Source: Gimesia maris
GTDB lineage: Bacteria > Planctomycetota > Planctomycetia > Planctomycetales > Planctomycetaceae
Length of the DNA stretch: 64,000 nucleotides
Direction: 5' to 3'
Assembly: GCF_008298035.1 (NCBI RefSeq)
Contig: NZ_CP042910.1
Coordinates: forward strand, 2,929,001-2,993,000
In this document: piece after piece, positions 36,554-45,754 of the stretch
Layout of the letters: every line of letters starts with the position of its first letter
Numbering within the stretch: position 1 is the first letter of the stretch
Program-made: the position numbers and the translations under genes
The notes under the pieces: generated by a model
What the model saw: the letters and a program-made list of their open reading frames with translations, nothing else
What the model was told of the DNA's origin: nothing
Database searches by the model: none

Positions 36554-39500
36554 TTATGCCTTTTCGATTCGGAGAGTCACCTTGCTGTTCCCGATCGAAA
36601 CTTCTTTACTGTCATCTGTCTGCTCTGACTGTTCCAGTTTGTCTCCGAGTGTTTCACCCAGGATGTAGTCGGACCAGTTGGTAACCGCTGCTTTAACTTC
36701 GGTTGCATCTGCAGGATTGAAGAAGATTTTGATCCGGTCTTCAATCTCCAGATCTGCTTCCTTGCGCAATTGCTGAATCTGCCGCACAAAGTCGCGGGCC
36801 ATGCCTTCCTGCTCGAGTTCAGGAGAGAGCTTCGTGGAAACGGCGATTTGAATCCCCTGCTCGTCCGCACATACCCAGTCGGCGGCCTGCTCCGTCCCGA
36901 CCAGAACGTCATCTGGTTCAAGATCAATCTGATTGCCTGAGAGCTCAATGGAAACCGATTGACCCCGTCTGAGCGGTCCCAGTACTTCGTCGCCAACTTC
37001 AGGCAACTGCTGACGCAGCATGCCCAACAGCTTGCCGTATTTCGGTCCCAGCGTTTTCAGGTTCGGCTTGTAGGTGTAGCTGACCAGGTCATCCAGGTTT
37101 TCACAACGCGTCACCTGTTTGATGTTCAATTCCTCTTCAATCGTATTAGCCAGGTTTTCGATTGCATCCGCCTGCTGAGGCGTCTGGCAGGCAAATCGTA
37201 ATTCAGCCAGTGGCTGACGGACCCGCTGATTGGATTCATCACGCAGCTTATGACCCAGTTTCACAACGATTTGTGCCTGTGCCGCCCGGAAGTTGAGTTC
37301 TTCATCAAGCAGTGAAGCATCGCATTGAGGAAAATCACAGAGGTGAACGCTGTTCGGGGCAGAATTGTCCCAACTGGTGACGAGGTTCTGATACATGCGC
37401 TCGCTGAGGAACGGAATACTGGGAGCCAACGCTTTGGAAAGCGTGACCAATACCTCAAACAGAGTCTGATAGGCGGCCAGTTTATCGGTATCGTTGGCAT
37501 CCTGAGAACGCCAGAAACGACGTCGGTTGCGTCTGATATACCAGTTCGACAGATCATCAATAAATGCTGTGGCGTTTTTCAGAAAACCGGCGAAGTTATA
37601 CGCTTCGATTTCCGTTTTCGCGGAAGACAGCAACGCCTGCAGGTTTGATAAAATCCAGCGGTCAATTTCCGGACGCTCTGTAACGGGGATCCGATCCTGG
37701 GCAGGATTAAACTCATCCAGACGCGCGTAGTTGACAAAGAAGGCATAGGAGTTCCAGAGCGGGATCAACACCTGGCGGCGGATTTCATCGGCAGGTTTAC
37801 TTTCCACCAGGCAGGTGGGAGCACCTTCTTTGGTTTCACTGATCGGGCCTTCCGGAGTTTCCAGGGTCACCTGCTGATCAGGATTCCTCATGCCGAATCT
37901 CAGGTCCGACGCAGGGTTGTGAGCCAGATACATCCAGCGCATGGTGTCGACACCCAGTTGCTCTGCCGCTTCTTCGAACCAGATGGCGGTTCCATCTGAT
38001 TTATGCATCGGCTTGCCTTCTTCATTCAGCACCAGTCGATAACCGAGCAGCGTTTTGAACGGAGGCGTGCCATCCATCATGGTTGCCATCGAGAGCAACG
38101 CGTAGAACCAGTTACGGAACTGTCCAGGGAAACATTCGGTAACCAGGTCCGCAGGATACCATTTTTCCCACTCAGCCTGGTTTGTATTGTACTGCATGGT
38201 TGAGAAAGGCACGATGCCCGCATCCAGCCAGGGATTACCGACATCCGGGATCCGCGACATCAGATTTCCCGTTTTCGGATTTTTGAGTTTGACTGCGTCA
38301 ATCCAGGGGCGATGAGGAGTGTGCCCTTCCAGTGCTTCCCAGCCTTCGACTGCGCGTTCTTTCAACTCAGCCAGGGAGCCAATCACTTCGAAGTCTCCGG
38401 TTTCTTCATCGACCCAGATCGGCAGTGCCAGTCCCCAGAAGCGTTTTTTAGAGACCATCCAGTCCCGCATGTTGGTGAGCCATTCCAGTTCGTGTTGCTC
38501 ACCATCAATACTGGAAGGAACCCAGTCAATCTGACGCGTGACATCTTTGATCTCTTCGCGCCAGTCCATATTGATGAACCATTCATCGACCAGACGGAAG
38601 ATCAGTTCATCGCCGGTTCGCCAGCAGTGTGGGTAGATATGCGGGTAGGACTCCACAGAGACCAGCAGTTCCTTTTCTTTCAGGCGTTCGAATACCAGCT
38701 CAGGTGTGGCAGGATCAATGGCTTCTCTGCCTGTAAATTCTCCAAAGCCTTCCTCGAAGCGTCCATCTTCACCAAGCGGCGCGATTGCAACCAGCCCCAG
38801 CTGGATTCCCAGCTGATGGTCGACGTCACCGCAGCCGGGCGCGGTGTGAACGATACCCGTTCCTTCGCCGGCGACGACATGCGGATTGCCTTTAAAGTCT
38901 CTACCGCCATCCACCACTTTGTGGCAGGAGATGCCAGTCTGATCCAGCAGCGATTCATCACTGGGATGACCGCCGGGAGACTGTTGTGCGGGCAGATCAT
39001 CAAAGGGCCCCGTATATTCCCAGCCGACCATCTGCGCACCCTTGATGGTTTCAAGGATTTCATAGCCCCCCTGCTCTTTAAAGATCTGGGCCAGGGTTTT
39101 CAGTTTGGGGACGTCTTTCGGCCAGGACCATTCCGGGCGTCCGAATCCTTCTTTAAATTCGCGGCTCAACCGCTGGTATTCCAGGTTTTCTTTGGCGAAG
39201 TAATAGATGGCATCATCTTTTTTCGCACGGAGTTTGACATAATCCAGCTCGGGGTTGATGGCAGCGGCCACGTTACTGGTCAGTGTCCAGGGAGTGGTCG
39301 TCCAGATCAGCAGGTATTCATTTTCCCGATCTTTGAGGGGGAATCGCACGAAGACGGACTTGTGGACAGAAAGTTTTCGTCCGTCAGCGACTTCCATCTG
39401 GCTGTAGGCACTGCCTCCGCGACCGGACCAGGGCATGACGTCGTGACCACGATAGACTTTACCCCGTTCAAAACATTTCTTGAGAAACGTCCAGATGGTT

Positions 39501-40102
39501 TCGTTGTTCTCGGTAGAGAAGGTGAAGTAACTGCCTCCCCATTCTGCGTTCCCCAGACGCGAAACCAGCATATCCGCTTTATCGGTAATCTGTTTGCCGC
39601 TGGGGGCCGTCAGTGTGACTTCTGTGTCTTTTCCGACATACTCTGCCAGTTTTCGCAGTTCATCGGGATTGTCCCAGTCCATCCAGTAGCCCAGACGCAC
39701 CGATTGTTCCGTCTGACGGGCAGCGAAACGCAGCACGCGTTTTTTACACTCGTTGACGAATTTGTCGATCCCATGGGAAACGACTTCCTGTTTCGTGCCA
39801 TACCCCAGTTCTTTTTCGACTTCGACTTCGACCCAGAGTCCCTGGCAGTCAAAACCGTTTTGAAAACGAAGCTCGTGCCCGGTCATGGCGTAATAACGCT
39901 GGTAAGCATCCTTGTAGGCTCTGCCCCACGCATGATGAACCCCCATTGGGTTATTGGCAGTCATCGGACCGTCGATAAAACTCCATTTGGGTTTGCCCTG
40001 ATTTTTCTTACGGAGCTGGTCAAACGTCTGGTTCACTTCCCAGAATTTGAGGATTTCGTGTTCACCTTTGATGAAGCTGGCGTCAGTGACTTTTTGAAAC
40101 AT
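36554..40102 (-). CDS. ileS: Isoleucyl-tRNA synthetase
   Basis: 1182 residues. Class Ia catalytic core: the HIGH motif is MGVHHAWG and the KMSKS loop is [31 protein letters not shown] and [17 protein letters not shown] (editing domain entry) identify Ile[15 protein letters not shown] marks the anticodon-binding domain. The C-terminal region ([17 protein letters not shown]) is the extension found in the longer IleRS class, and no terminal zinc knuckle of Cys is visible. It charges tRNA-Ile in the cytoplasm. The divergent motifs match a lineage of long bacterial/eukaryote-like IleRS, which is recollection, not measurement. A 606-codon frame on the opposite strand (38312-40132) is an antisense shadow. 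Confidence 0.95.
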   Translation of the reverse strand: MFQKVTDASFIKGEHEILKFWEVNQTFDQLRKKNQGKPKWSFIDGPMTANNPMGVHHAWGRAYKDAYQRYYAMTGHELRFQNGFDCQGLWVEVEVEKELGYGTKQEVVSHGIDKFVNECKKRVLRFAARQTEQSVRLGYWMDWDNPDELRKLAEYVGKDTEVTLTAPSGKQITDKADMLVSRLGNAEWGGSYFTFSTENNETIWTFLKKCFERGKVYRGHDVMPWSGRGGSAYSQMEVADGRKLSVHKSVFVRFPLKDRENEYLLIWTTTPWTLTSNVAAAINPELDYVKLRAKKDDAIYYFAKENLEYQRLSREFKEGFGRPEWSWPKDVPKLKTLAQIFKEQGGYEILETIKGAQMVGWEYTGPFDDLPAQQSPGGHPSDESLLDQTGISCHKVVDGGRDFKGNPHVVAGEGTGIVHTAPGCGDVDHQLGIQLGLVAIAPLGEDGRFEEGFGEFTGREAIDPATPELVFERLKEKELLVSVESYPHIYPHCWRTGDELIFRLVDEWFINMDWREEIKDVTRQIDWVPSSIDGEQHELEWLTNMRDWMVSKKRFWGLALPIWVDEETGDFEVIGSLAELKERAVEGWEALEGHTPHRPWIDAVKLKNPKTGNLMSRIPDVGNPWLDAGIVPFSTMQYNTNQAEWEKWYPADLVTECFPGQFRNWFYALLSMATMMDGTPPFKTLLGYRLVLNEEGKPMHKSDGTAIWFEEAAEQLGVDTMRWMYLAHNPASDLRFGMRNPDQQVTLETPEGPISETKEGAPTCLVESKPADEIRRQVLIPLWNSYAFFVNYARLDEFNPAQDRIPVTERPEIDRWILSNLQALLSSAKTEIEAYNFAGFLKNATAFIDDLSNWYIRRNRRRFWRSQDANDTDKLAAYQTLFEVLVTLSKALAPSIPFLSERMYQNLVTSWDNSAPNSVHLCDFPQCDASLLDEELNFRAAQAQIVVKLGHKLRDESNQRVRQPLAELRFACQTPQQADAIENLANTIEEELNIKQVTRCENLDDLVSYTYKPNLKTLGPKYGKLLGMLRQQLPEVGDEVLGPLRRGQSVSIELSGNQIDLEPDDVLVGTEQAADWVCADEQGIQIAVSTKLSPELEQEGMARDFVRQIQQLRKEADLEIEDRIKIFFNPADATEVKAAVTNWSDYILGETLGDKLEQSEQTDDSKEVSIGNSKVTLRIEKA

Positions 40103-40359
40103 CGGAAAATCTTATTGAGTGGTTTTGTTTGAAAATGAGTTTTGAGAAATTAAACGAGTCCAATTTCACTATGGCGACAGACTGACTAAGATAGGGAATT
40201 CATCGATCCGCTCTGTGTCATGTTCTGCAGGTCCTGTCCTGAGACAGAAGTATAATAGCGGGAATGCGTTAAGTATTACATAGACAGCACTTTCTTACGA
40301 GGCATGTAAATCCGTATTTGTAGCTGTTTTATCATAATTTTTCCAGTTTGAGAGTCAGA

Positions 40360-40836
40360 ATGTCCGAGTCGAAAGAACCATTAATACACGTTGTCCTGTA
40401 TCAGCCGGATATCCCTCAAAATACAGGGAATATCGGTCGAACCTGTGTTGCCGTCGGCGCCAAACTGTGGCTGGTACGTCCGCTGGGATTCCAGCTCGAC
40501 GCCAAGCATTTACGGCGTGCCGGCATGGATTACTGGCAGCACCTGAACTGGGAAGCCGTGGACAGCCTGGCGGAAGTGCAGTCACAGCTACAGGACAGGA
40601 CATGGTGGAAGCTGACCAAGTTCGCAACCCGCTATGTCTGGGATGCGGAGCTGGAACCCGGTCAGGTGTTCCTGTTCGGCAGTGAAAGTAACGGATTGCC
40701 TCCCCGAATTCTCGAAGAAGATCCTGATTCGAATCTGAAGCTGCCGATGCACCAGGAAGTGCGCAGTCTGAATCTGGCCAGTACCGCGACCGCCGTCATG
40801 TATGAAGCAGTACGACAGTTCGGGGGACTGGCCTGA
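40360..40836 (+). CDS. trmL: tRNA (cytidine/uridine-34-2'-O)-methyltransferase TrmL
   Basis: 158 residues from ATG 40360 (TTG 40348 is also in frame). SPOUT-class signatures are complete: [18 protein letters not shown] near the N-terminus, [32 protein letters not shown] and the trefoil-knot SAM-binding end [17 protein letters not shown]. TrmL methylates the wobble ribose in tRNA-Leu isoacceptors. Length is typical. It ends 5 bp from the convergent aldo/keto reductase gene. Confidence 0.93.
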   Translation: MSESKEPLIHVVLYQPDIPQNTGNIGRTCVAVGAKLWLVRPLGFQLDAKHLRRAGMDYWQHLNWEAVDSLAEVQSQLQDRTWWKLTKFATRYVWDAELEPGQVFLFGSESNGLPPRILEEDPDSNLKLPMHQEVRSLNLASTATAVMYEAVRQFGGLA

Positions 40837-40841
40837 GCAGA

Positions 40842-41843
40842 TTATTTCCCCCGCCCGGTGACGGGGTATTGCGGATCCTGAAAACCTTTTCCACTATGTT
40901 CTCCGGGAGGTACGAGAGAATCGATGAAGGCTTCGTCTTCGGCTGTGATCTCGACGTCCAGGCAGCCCAGGTTGTCGTCGAACTGTTCCATGGTGCGCGG
41001 GCCGATGATGATCGATGTGAGAATGGGGTTGGCCATGCACCAGGCGAGCGCAAAGTTCGTCATAGAGACTCCCTTCTTGTCACAGTAAGCTGCGATTTCC
41101 TGGGAGAGTTGAATACTCACATCACGCAGTTCGGCTTCTTTCATGCGTTTATCATCGCGCGAGGCTCGGCTGCCTTCCGGGAAAGGCTGATCGGGACGGT
41201 ATTTTCCGGTCAGAATTCCACGAGCCAGTGGGCTGTAACTGACGACGCCAATCCCTTTTTCCTGGCAGAGAGGCATCAGTTCCACTTCAATATCACGATT
41301 CATGATATTATACAGAGGCTGTACACAGCTGAATGAATACAGGTTGCGGACATCACTCGTCCAGAGCGCTTCTGCCAACCGCCACGCACGGAAGTTGGAA
41401 CAGGCGATATAGCGTACCTTTCCAGACCGGACCATATCGTCCAGGGTTCGAAGTGTTTCTTCAATCGGGGTCTGGTAATCAGGAGTGTGGACATAGTAGA
41501 TGTCGACGTAGTCGGTATCCAGACGCTGTAGACTGCGATCCAGTTCCCGCATCAGGTGGACACGGCTGGCGCCGGCGTCATTGGGGCCGTCACCCATCGG
41601 CGCACGTCCCTTGGTGGCCAGGACGACTTTATCGCGTCTGTCTTTCAATGCCTTGCCCACAACCAGTTCAGATCCACCGGTGCTGTACATGTTGGCGGTG
41701 TCGAAAAAATTGATACCCTGATCAATGGCTTTATGCATAATGGCGATCGAGTCTGCTTCACCGGTCGGGCCACCAAACATCATTGTGCCCAGGCAGACGG
41801 GAGAAACACGTACGCCAGCTTTACCTAAGTTGCGGTAATCCAT
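40842..41843 (-). CDS. Aldo/keto reductase
   Basis: 333 residues from ATG 41843 with AGGA 8 nt upstream (an ATG three codons earlier is also in frame). The (beta/alpha)8 signatures are present: NFFDTANMYSTGGSE (catalytic Asp and Tyr), KVVLATKG (Lys), YVDIYYVHTPD (His), and the NADPH site IIGPRTMEQFDDNL. It reduces carbonyl compounds with NADPH in the cytoplasm. The sequence is close to the general voltage-gated-channel-beta/YhdN-like AKR group; no specific substrate can be read. Confidence 0.92.
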   Translation of the reverse strand: MDYRNLGKAGVRVSPVCLGTMMFGGPTGEADSIAIMHKAIDQGINFFDTANMYSTGGSELVVGKALKDRRDKVVLATKGRAPMGDGPNDAGASRVHLMRELDRSLQRLDTDYVDIYYVHTPDYQTPIEETLRTLDDMVRSGKVRYIACSNFRAWRLAEALWTSDVRNLYSFSCVQPLYNIMNRDIEVELMPLCQEKGIGVVSYSPLARGILTGKYRPDQPFPEGSRASRDDKRMKEAELRDVSIQLSQEIAAYCDKKGVSMTNFALAWCMANPILTSIIIGPRTMEQFDDNLGCLDVEITAEDEAFIDSLVPPGEHSGKGFQDPQYPVTGRGK

Positions 41844-42135
41844 AAGTAACATCCTGAAGAGTAAGGGGGTGGAAGTCGGTCGAGATTTTCAAGAGTTCTA
41901 TCTTCGGTTTTTATGACACATTTCTCAAGGGACCTTAAATTCCTTGAACAGACGTGGTTGAAGATTCTCGCTCAGCCTGTTAAAGTAACTCTTTGCATCT
42001 TGGGGTTAATATGTGCCCCGACTGATTCTGCAATGACTGTTGGTTATTAAGATGAATGATACCAATGGTTTATGATAAAATGAATTCAACTGAACTTACT
42101 TAATCTAGAAGCAAATACGAAAGGCATTTCTTCGA

Positions 42136-42225
42136 ATGGGAACCAAGAAGACAGGTAAAGGTCGTCGAAAAATTGGTCGTAAGAAACGACGTGCACGAGC
42201 TAAGATCAGGCATCGTAAGGGTTAA
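42136..42225 (+). CDS. 29-residue highly basic protein, bS22/mS38 (AURKAIP1/COX24)-like
   Basis: The ATG at 42136 opens a 29-codon gene ending in TAA at 42223-42225. The product is almost entirely Lys/Arg/Gly: it begins MGTKKTGKGRRKIG and ends ARAKIRHRKG. This KKRR...K-RHRK pattern is like the short mycobacterial bS22/mitochondrial mS38 family, whose members bind rRNA in the small subunit; assignment is by recalled motif, not alignment. A purine-rich AAAGG lies about 12 nt before the start, and hairpins follow. It is standing alone between the aldo/keto reductase and ferredoxin reductase genes, with 283 bp upstream free of other genes. Gene real on compositional grounds; family less certain. 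Confidence 0.72.
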   Translation: MGTKKTGKGRRKIGRKKRRARAKIRHRKG

Positions 42226-42263
42226 TTCCCATTCTCGCCTGGCGACGCAGGTCCTGGCTGGCT

Positions 42264-42285
42264 CCTTAAAGTGTTCACTTTAAGG
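42264..42285 (+). terminator. Perfect hairpin downstream of the small basic protein
   Basis: CCTTAAAGTG (42264-42273) is fully complementary to CACTTTAAGG (42276-42285). It is followed by TTCTGATTCTTT, a moderately T-rich tail, so it can end the transcript of the small basic protein gene. Confidence 0.55.
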
Positions 42286-42353
42286 TTCTGATTCTTTACG
42301 CAATCAGTGAAGCAGCGCCGGAATAAAACTGCGGGATCGCCGAATATCAGAGA

Positions 42354-42380
42354 CAAAAAGGGGCTTATTAAAGCCCCTTC
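42354..42380 (-). terminator. Terminator of the ferredoxin-NADP reductase gene
   Basis: AAGGGGCTT (42358-42366) pairs with AAGCCCCTT (42371-42379) around the loop ATTA. On the minus strand the stem is followed by a T-run (AAAAA at 42355-42359 on +), making it the terminator of the gene ending at 42423. Confidence 0.88.
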
Positions 42381-42422
42381 TTTCGTTGACGGATGCAACC
42401 ACTTTGCCTGGATCGAGATCAC

Positions 42423-43382
42423 TTACCAGTATTTCTCGAAGTGGATATTCCCCGGGTTTTTGGGGGTGGAAAGCGTGTATCCCTGCTCTGCGAGCAGTTC
42501 TACCATCCCCTTGGAATCCGGGAAAACCAGTTCCCCGCGATCATTTTTTTCGGGAAGTCCGATCATGGAAGGGTTACCACAGAGAAACACGTGTGTTTTA
42601 TCGGGGGCGGGTGACCAGCCAAATGTTTCCTGAAAACGTTCGGGTTGAATGATATCCTGAAGGTACTGTTTTCCCACATAGGACGGATGATTTTCATCCA
42701 TGTTTTCCGGCTCGCGTGTGGTGAAAGCACCGTAGCGGTAGTTGGAAAACTGTTTTTGCAGTTGTTCCTGCTGAGCAAGATATCCCAGATCCCCTTTGTA
42801 GCGGACACAGGTCATGGAAACAATGCGTCCTGTATGCCCACGTTTTAACAATTCGATGCTCATCGAATTATGAGGCGCCTCGCCTGTTCCCGTGCCGGCA
42901 AAAATTACGTTATCACCGGGTTGGACCGGCTTCAGGGTGTAAGTTCCCACGGGTTTTTTCCCCAGATGCAGGCGATCTCCCTCTTTGAGACGAAACAACC
43001 GCGGCGTGAGTGGGGGATCATCCGTATCAGGGCGTAAGACCAGTGTGATGTAAAACTCCAGATAATCAATCTCGTCATTGGCCAGCAGGTCACCCTGCAG
43101 ATCCAGCATCGGACAGGAAATCGAATATGCGCGTCGAATCAGTTTCGGCTTTTCTAATTCTGCCAGAGGACCGCCATCAACGCGGTGTTCCCAGGAGCCC
43201 AGTCCCAGTGTCGTGTACTGTCCACCCGAGAAGCGGGGGACGTCTTCGTCAGGTTTGATGCGCACAATCATCAGATGATCGTGTGGCATACGCAGATCCA
43301 TCACGGACGCGTTATAGTATTTATTGCGTAGCTCTTCAATTTCTGGAGTCGATTGCCCGGTCGGAGGATTCGATGGATTCAT
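42423..43382 (-). CDS. Ferredoxin--NADP(+) reductase-type flavoprotein
   Basis: 319 residues. The FAD-binding motif RRAYSISCP and the later KPVGTYTLKPV fit the FNR fold. The NADP-binding start is IFAGTGTGEAPHNSMSIEL. The C-terminal part has VFLCGNPSMIGLPEKN and ends GNIHFEKYW, close to the terminal aromatic of bacterial (subclass I) FNRs. It transfers electrons between NADPH and ferredoxin or flavodoxin in the cytoplasm. The N-terminal 20 residues (TGQSTPEIEELRNKYYNAS) are an extension relative to the core. The region upstream contains a tandem repeat. Confidence 0.9.
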   Translation of the reverse strand: MNPSNPPTGQSTPEIEELRNKYYNASVMDLRMPHDHLMIVRIKPDEDVPRFSGGQYTTLGLGSWEHRVDGGPLAELEKPKLIRRAYSISCPMLDLQGDLLANDEIDYLEFYITLVLRPDTDDPPLTPRLFRLKEGDRLHLGKKPVGTYTLKPVQPGDNVIFAGTGTGEAPHNSMSIELLKRGHTGRIVSMTCVRYKGDLGYLAQQEQLQKQFSNYRYGAFTTREPENMDENHPSYVGKQYLQDIIQPERFQETFGWSPAPDKTHVFLCGNPSMIGLPEKNDRGELVFPDSKGMVELLAEQGYTLSTPKNPGNIHFEKYW

Positions 43383-43477
43383 GACTCTCCCTGTCGCGCT
43401 GGGTTACCACCGATGTCGATGGTCTCTTGATTTTGAATTGAGGGTCCGTCAACTTGTCCGTAGCAGAACCACTCATT

Positions 43478-43525
43478 TTCCAGGTCATTCTCTACTTGAT
43501 TCCAGGTCATTCTCTACTTGATTCC
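43478..43525. repeat. Tandem 22-bp repeat, two copies plus a start of a third
   Basis: The 22-bp unit beginning TTCCAGGTCATTC occurs at 43478-43499 and again, identical, at 43500-43521, followed by TTCC. It lies in the 389-bp gap upstream of the ferredoxin reductase gene. The remainder of 43383-43771 shows no gene. Confidence 0.9.
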
Positions 43526-43771
43526 TGGAGGAACTCTATAAATCAAATAGAGATAATAACATGATGTTCTCTCTAATTGTGTCTATCTTCTATCACTTTT
43601 TCTGCTCAGAAAGTCAAGTGAGATCCCGAGTTTAATGACAGACAGACCTATTTCAGATTCATCAGGGGCAGCTTGTTGTAATTAAAAAAACCTTACTGAA
43701 TCCGGAAATGATGAATAACAGATTTGGGGAAAACAGGGCATTAAATCCGGTTTCAACGCGACTGTCAGTTC

Positions 43772-44758
43772 TCAACTCTTGTCAATAATGGGTCTGGTTC
43801 CCTGAATATTCACACCACTGCCAATCAGGAGATTGTGGTCATAGCACCAGAGATAGAATCGTCCTGTCTTCTCGGGTGGCAGCACTTTGAGGTTTTCGAA
43901 CCCTGCCTGCTCGAACCAGGACTTGAGTTCTTCTGTTGTATGGTGGTACTGATAAGTGGGGGCGAACCAGTCAAAGGTATCACAGACGCGGTTTTCCCAA
44001 TTGGGATGATTACTGAAATTGACGATTTTGTTGAGGACCTTGTTGATGACCGGCAGACCGCCCAGCCAGGCCCCCAGGCGACACCAGGGTTCCAGCTTTT
44101 CCGGCGACATGCGTGTTGTGATTTTTCGTAACCCGCTGTTGATCCATTCCTGCCACCACTGATTCCTGCGATAGAGCCAGACGGAGTATTTTCCACCTGG
44201 TTTAACCATACGTGCAACAGCATCAAAAACAGCGCGCGTGTCCTTATCGTGATGCATGACCCCGATGGAAAATACAAAATCAAATGTTTTCGGTTCAAAT
44301 GGCAGATATTTTAAATCAGCCTGAACCAGGTTCACCTGATCAAGATGCGCATTGAGTTGTTGTGCTTTTTCGACGGCAGTGGTGTGGTCTGCTCCGAAGA
44401 CGATGCCCCCTGCTTCGGCTGCGACTTTGCAGTAGCGCCCGCCGCCACAGCCGGCATCCAGTATTTTCAGGCCTTTCAGTTCGTGCAGCGCCATCCCCGT
44501 TTTCGCGGTGAATGTGGCCTGGTCTTCGTCATCGTGTGCGACTTCGTATTTATTCCACTGCAGACCAAAACTGGAGAGGTGTTCCTGTTCAACAAAACGG
44601 GGAATTCCTTTGATAACCGGGTAAGTCTGGCTGGTCTGAGGGTCAACCAGCTCTTGCTGTGACTCACTCCATTCCAGGGGATGGCACGTTTCTGGTGTTC
44701 GCAATGCTTCCAGAAGATCCTGAGAAAGAAATGTGCTGGTTGATGTTTCTTTCGTCAT
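43772..44758 (-). CDS. SAM-dependent methyltransferase with Trm112-like N-terminal region
   Basis: 328 residues. Residues about 10-55 have the Trm112/YcaR-like pattern without its zinc cysteines (LLEALRTPETCHPLEW...YPVIKGIPRFV). The Rossmann class I domain follows: motif I ILDAGCGGGRYCKVAAEAG, acidic GADHTTAVEKA, VQADLKYLPFEPKTFDFVFSIGVMHH, and motif IV region GGKYSVWLYRRN. C-terminal about 130 residues are helical and Trp-rich. It is probably a small-molecule or lipid methyltransferase; substrate unknown. The MBL hydrolase gene starts 790 bp away on the same strand, with a short gap of 54 bp between the two genes. Confidence 0.85.
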   Translation of the reverse strand: MTKETSTSTFLSQDLLEALRTPETCHPLEWSESQQELVDPQTSQTYPVIKGIPRFVEQEHLSSFGLQWNKYEVAHDDEDQATFTAKTGMALHELKGLKILDAGCGGGRYCKVAAEAGGIVFGADHTTAVEKAQQLNAHLDQVNLVQADLKYLPFEPKTFDFVFSIGVMHHDKDTRAVFDAVARMVKPGGKYSVWLYRRNQWWQEWINSGLRKITTRMSPEKLEPWCRLGAWLGGLPVINKVLNKIVNFSNHPNWENRVCDTFDWFAPTYQYHHTTEELKSWFEQAGFENLKVLPPEKTGRFYLWCYDHNLLIGSGVNIQGTRPIIDKS

Positions 44759-44812
44759 GATGGCTGACTGCTTACCTGAAAATGATCTGAGAAGTGATGA
44801 GAGTTTCTGTGC

Positions 44813-45547
44813 TTAAAATTCCAGTTCCATCAGGTCTTCGCCCAGAATCGTATTGGGAAAGATCTGCTGGGCGACTTTAATTCCGATGGGATCGTCGCCT
44901 GTCTGCTGTGGGTCAATGTGTGTGAGGACCAGTTTTCCTACTTGGGCATCCCGCGCGAGTTCCGCGACAGGTGTCGTATGACTGTGCCCGGTTTTGTCGG
45001 CCCATTCCGCCATGTCATCCGGAAAATAACATTCATGGATCAAGAGATCGACACCCTTTACAAATTCGAGATGCTGCCTGGGATTGGCTGTATCTGTGAT
45101 GTAGGCCAGCGAATGTCCGGGCCAGTCGATGCGATATCCCACTGAGCCGCCGGGGTGCTCCATGGGAATGTGCTGCAGGATTCCCTGCTCTCTGACGGAG
45201 ACTGTTTCCGGAAGCGGCGTGAATTCATAATCGGGTAGTAAGGGGAAGATTTCTTCAGAAAACAGATGTGTCTGGATTGCAGCCAGCTTGGATGCTTCCC
45301 CGTATAGTTTTACAGAATCGACCTGATCAGTAAGCATGGGAACCAGGAAAAATGAGAGTCCGACAATATGATCGAGGTGGGCATGTGTGAGAAAAATCTG
45401 CAGATCCCGCGTCTGGAGAAACTGTTGAACGCGAAAAAAACTGGTGCCGGCATCAAAGATCAATCCCAGTTCCGGGAGCATCAGGCAGGCAGTATGGCGG
45501 CGTTCATTCGGGTGATAACCACCGGTCCCCAGCAAGACAATTCGCAT
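44813..45547 (-). CDS. Metallo-beta-lactamase-fold hydrolase, RNase Z-like
   Basis: 244 residues. The metal motif THAHLDHIVGLSF (HxHxDH) and later LLIHECYFPDDM and HSHTTPVAELARDA, LVLTHIDPQQ supply the remaining ligands. The order and spacing resemble the RNase Z/ElaC and arylsulfatase-like branch, though the exosite arm of true RNase Z is not evident. Predicted cytoplasmic phosphodiesterase or hydrolase. Upstream of the methyltransferase gene on the same strand (54-bp gap), so co-transcription is likely. Confidence 0.87.
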   Translation of the reverse strand: MRIVLLGTGGYHPNERRHTACLMLPELGLIFDAGTSFFRVQQFLQTRDLQIFLTHAHLDHIVGLSFFLVPMLTDQVDSVKLYGEASKLAAIQTHLFSEEIFPLLPDYEFTPLPETVSVREQGILQHIPMEHPGGSVGYRIDWPGHSLAYITDTANPRQHLEFVKGVDLLIHECYFPDDMAEWADKTGHSHTTPVAELARDAQVGKLVLTHIDPQQTGDDPIGIKVAQQIFPNTILGEDLMELEF

Positions 45548-45669
45548 TGTTCCACTCCCCCGCGATTGGGTTTCCCCATTATCCGATTTCGTTGTCTACT
45601 TGCCTGAATTGAGTTCAGCCCGTCGGACAAACAGCAATGCAGCATCAGATCATAGTCTCTGTAAAACAT

Positions 45670-45705
45670 GCCCGTTAATCAAGTTGTGATACCTGATTAA
45701 CGGGC
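45670..45705 (-). terminator. Terminator of gnd
   Basis: GCCCGTTAATCA (45670-45681) pairs with TGATTAACGGGC (45694-45705). On the minus strand it is followed by ATGTTTTAC, a T-rich stretch. It ends the gnd transcript (stop at 45755). Confidence 0.8.
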
Positions 45706-45754
45706 AGAAAAGCAAGTTGACTACAATAAAGTGTGATCGCTACAGGTCAGAGAT

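Noticed and set aside
38312-40132. 606-codon open frame on the plus strand
   Set aside because: It is fully antisense to ileS, whose motifs are unmistakable, and its translation has no recognisable domain.
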